Below, piece by piece: positions 5,593 to 6,696 of a DNA stretch of 6,696 nt. This DNA comes from Desulfobacterales bacterium (lineage in GTDB: Bacteria > Desulfobacterota > Desulfobacteria > Desulfobacterales > Desulfobacteraceae), in the NCBI GenBank assembly GCA_022361095.1, contig JAKSBO010000103.1, positions 1 to 6,696 of the forward strand. The letters run 5' to 3'. Position 1 is the first letter of the stretch. Each line of letters begins with the position of its first letter. The notes beneath the pieces are model-generated. The model was not told the origin of the DNA and did not search any database. It saw nothing but the letters and a program-made list of their open reading frames with translations. Position numbers and translations under genes: made by a program.

Positions 5593-6696
5593 ATGACCAA
5601 AGACAACTTCTCTTTTGAACAGCAGATCAAACCCCTCCGGGACGAAATTGATGACATCGATGCCCGGATTATCTCTTTATTAAGCAAACGCCGGGAACAG
5701 GTGGAAAAAATCGTAGGCGTTAAAAAAGCGCACAAGGTGCCCATTTACCATCCGGCCCGGGAGGAGGACGTGATATCCCGGCTGCGGGGAAAAGCCAAGG
5801 ATATGGATGTGGACCCCGATCTGGTGGAGAATCTCTATAGAACCATCATGCACCAGTCCAGGAAAAGCCAGACCCGTGTCTCCAAAACCACGTTGATCCG
5901 GCCCCAGGCAAAAATCCTTATCGTGGGCGGTGCCGGCGAGATGGGCAGCCTGTTTGTCCGCTTTTTCACCGAAACCGGGTACCAGGTGGATGTTCTGGAT
6001 AAAGATGACTGGGACCGGGCAAAAGAGTTGTGTGGGAACGCCGATCTTGTGATCGTCTGTGTTCCCATTAATGTCACCGTCCGGGTCATTGAACAATTAG
6101 CCCCCCTGATGCGGCCGGATGCGGTGCTCACGGATCTGACGTCGGTTAAAAAACGTCCCCTTGAAGCCATGTGCCGGGCCCACAAGGGTCCTGTACTGGG
6201 CCTGCATCCTCTTTTCGGCCCCACCACGGACAACCTGGACAAACAGATCATTGCGGCATGTGCCGGACAAAACGAGGAGGCCTGCCAGTGGGTCATTGAT
6301 CAGTTGGTGGCCTGGGGTGCCGTGGTTGTTGAAGCAAGTGCCCGGGAACATGACCAGGTCATGGAGATTGTCCAGGCCCTGCGGCATTTTGCCACCTTCA
6401 GCTTCGGCAGTTTTCTTTACCGCCAGGGCATTCCCATTAAACGCACCCTTGAATTTTCAAGCCCCATCTACCGCCTGGAACTGGGTATGGTGGGCAGGCT
6501 CTTTGCCCAGGACCCGGATCTGTATGCTGAAATCATCTTTGCCACACCCGAGCGCCGCCGGCTTTTAAAAACATTTGTTGAGTCCTTGAACCAATTCCTG
6601 GGAATGCTTGAATCCGGAGACAAGGACGGGTTTATTCAGGAATTTAACCAGATTGCCGAATGGTTCGGCCCGTTCGGCAGCCAGGCCCTGCGTGAA
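5593..6696 (+). CDS. tyrA: Bifunctional chorismate mutase/prephenate dehydrogenase (partial, runs off the right edge)
   Basis: There are 368 codons without a stop; related TyrA proteins have about 373 residues, so only the tail is missing. The N-terminal AroQ-type chorismate mutase (about 12-92) shows LRDEIDDID (15-23) with Arg16, KRRE with Arg33, VKK with Lys44, and the PxRE segment with Arg56-Glu57. The prephenate dehydrogenase follows, with an NAD-binding GGAGEMG (112-118), LGLHPLFGP with the catalytic-type His205, REHDQ with His253, and SPIYRLEL with Arg294, then GRLFAQDP. The enzyme would turn chorismate into prephenate and then 4-hydroxyphenylpyruvate for tyrosine synthesis in the cytosol. 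The start is fixed by an in-frame TAA six bases upstream (5587-5589); the ribosome site is weak (TAAGA, nine bases away). The fused layout is best known from gammaproteobacteria. Confidence 0.93.
   Translation, partial: MTKDNFSFEQQIKPLRDEIDDIDARIISLLSKRREQVEKIVGVKKAHKVPIYHPAREEDVISRLRGKAKDMDVDPDLVENLYRTIMHQSRKSQTRVSKTTLIRPQAKILIVGGAGEMGSLFVRFFTETGYQVDVLDKDDWDRAKELCGNADLVIVCVPINVTVRVIEQLAPLMRPDAVLTDLTSVKKRPLEAMCRAHKGPVLGLHPLFGPTTDNLDKQIIAACAGQNEEACQWVIDQLVAWGAVVVEASAREHDQVMEIVQALRHFATFSFGSFLYRQGIPIKRTLEFSSPIYRLELGMVGRLFAQDPDLYAEIIFATPERRRLLKTFVESLNQFLGMLESGDKDGFIQEFNQIAEWFGPFGSQALRE

Overview
The window looks like a chromosomal stretch of a mesophilic proteobacterium-like organism, most likely a sulfate-reducing member of the Desulfobacterota (Desulfobacterales). 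This placement is an inference. It rests on the short single-domain sirohaem sulfite reductase, typical of sulfate reducers and some other anaerobes, and on the general codon style. No rRNA or marker gene is present to confirm it.

Left part (1-2286): the platform end of a degraded chromosomal integron. The window opens with the last residues of a probable group II intron reverse transcriptase, followed by intron domains V and VI. The intron's predicted 3' end (about 153) abuts an attC-like hairpin (161-207). Next is a small DUF2188-family gene on the minus strand (222-461), in the position and orientation of a first gene cassette. A strong orphan terminator faces right (605-644), and an AT-rich gene-free stretch follows (645-925). 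The integron integrase intI is on the plus strand (926-2286). Its catalytic residues and integron-specific insert are intact, but it is split by a one-base frameshift in an AAAA run and lacks an ATG/GTG start.

Middle part (2287-4509): a YddG-type aromatic amino acid exporter on the minus strand converges on intI with an 11-base gap. A regulatory region follows (3290-3500) with a good promoter for the exporter, hairpins and repeated GTCAAC/TTGAC half sites. Then comes a 219-222 residue sulfite/nitrite reductase with an intact [4Fe-4S]-sirohaem motif, and behind it a broken metallo-beta-lactamase-fold remnant.

Right part (4493-6696): a second ten-helix EamA/DMT permease on the minus strand and, divergent from it, a bifunctional chorismate mutase/prephenate dehydrogenase (TyrA) that runs off the right edge. 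Tyrosine synthesis (tyrA) and probable aromatic amino acid export (yddG) therefore lie within about 2.4 kb of each other, but they are not one operon.

No clearly new system is evident. The most interesting part is the integron end: a group II intron tip, a duplicated 8-base core-like box, one cassette and a crippled integrase. All three reading-frame breaks (intI and the hydrolase remnant) can be repaired by adding one base to a homopolymer run, so assembly error must be weighed against true decay.
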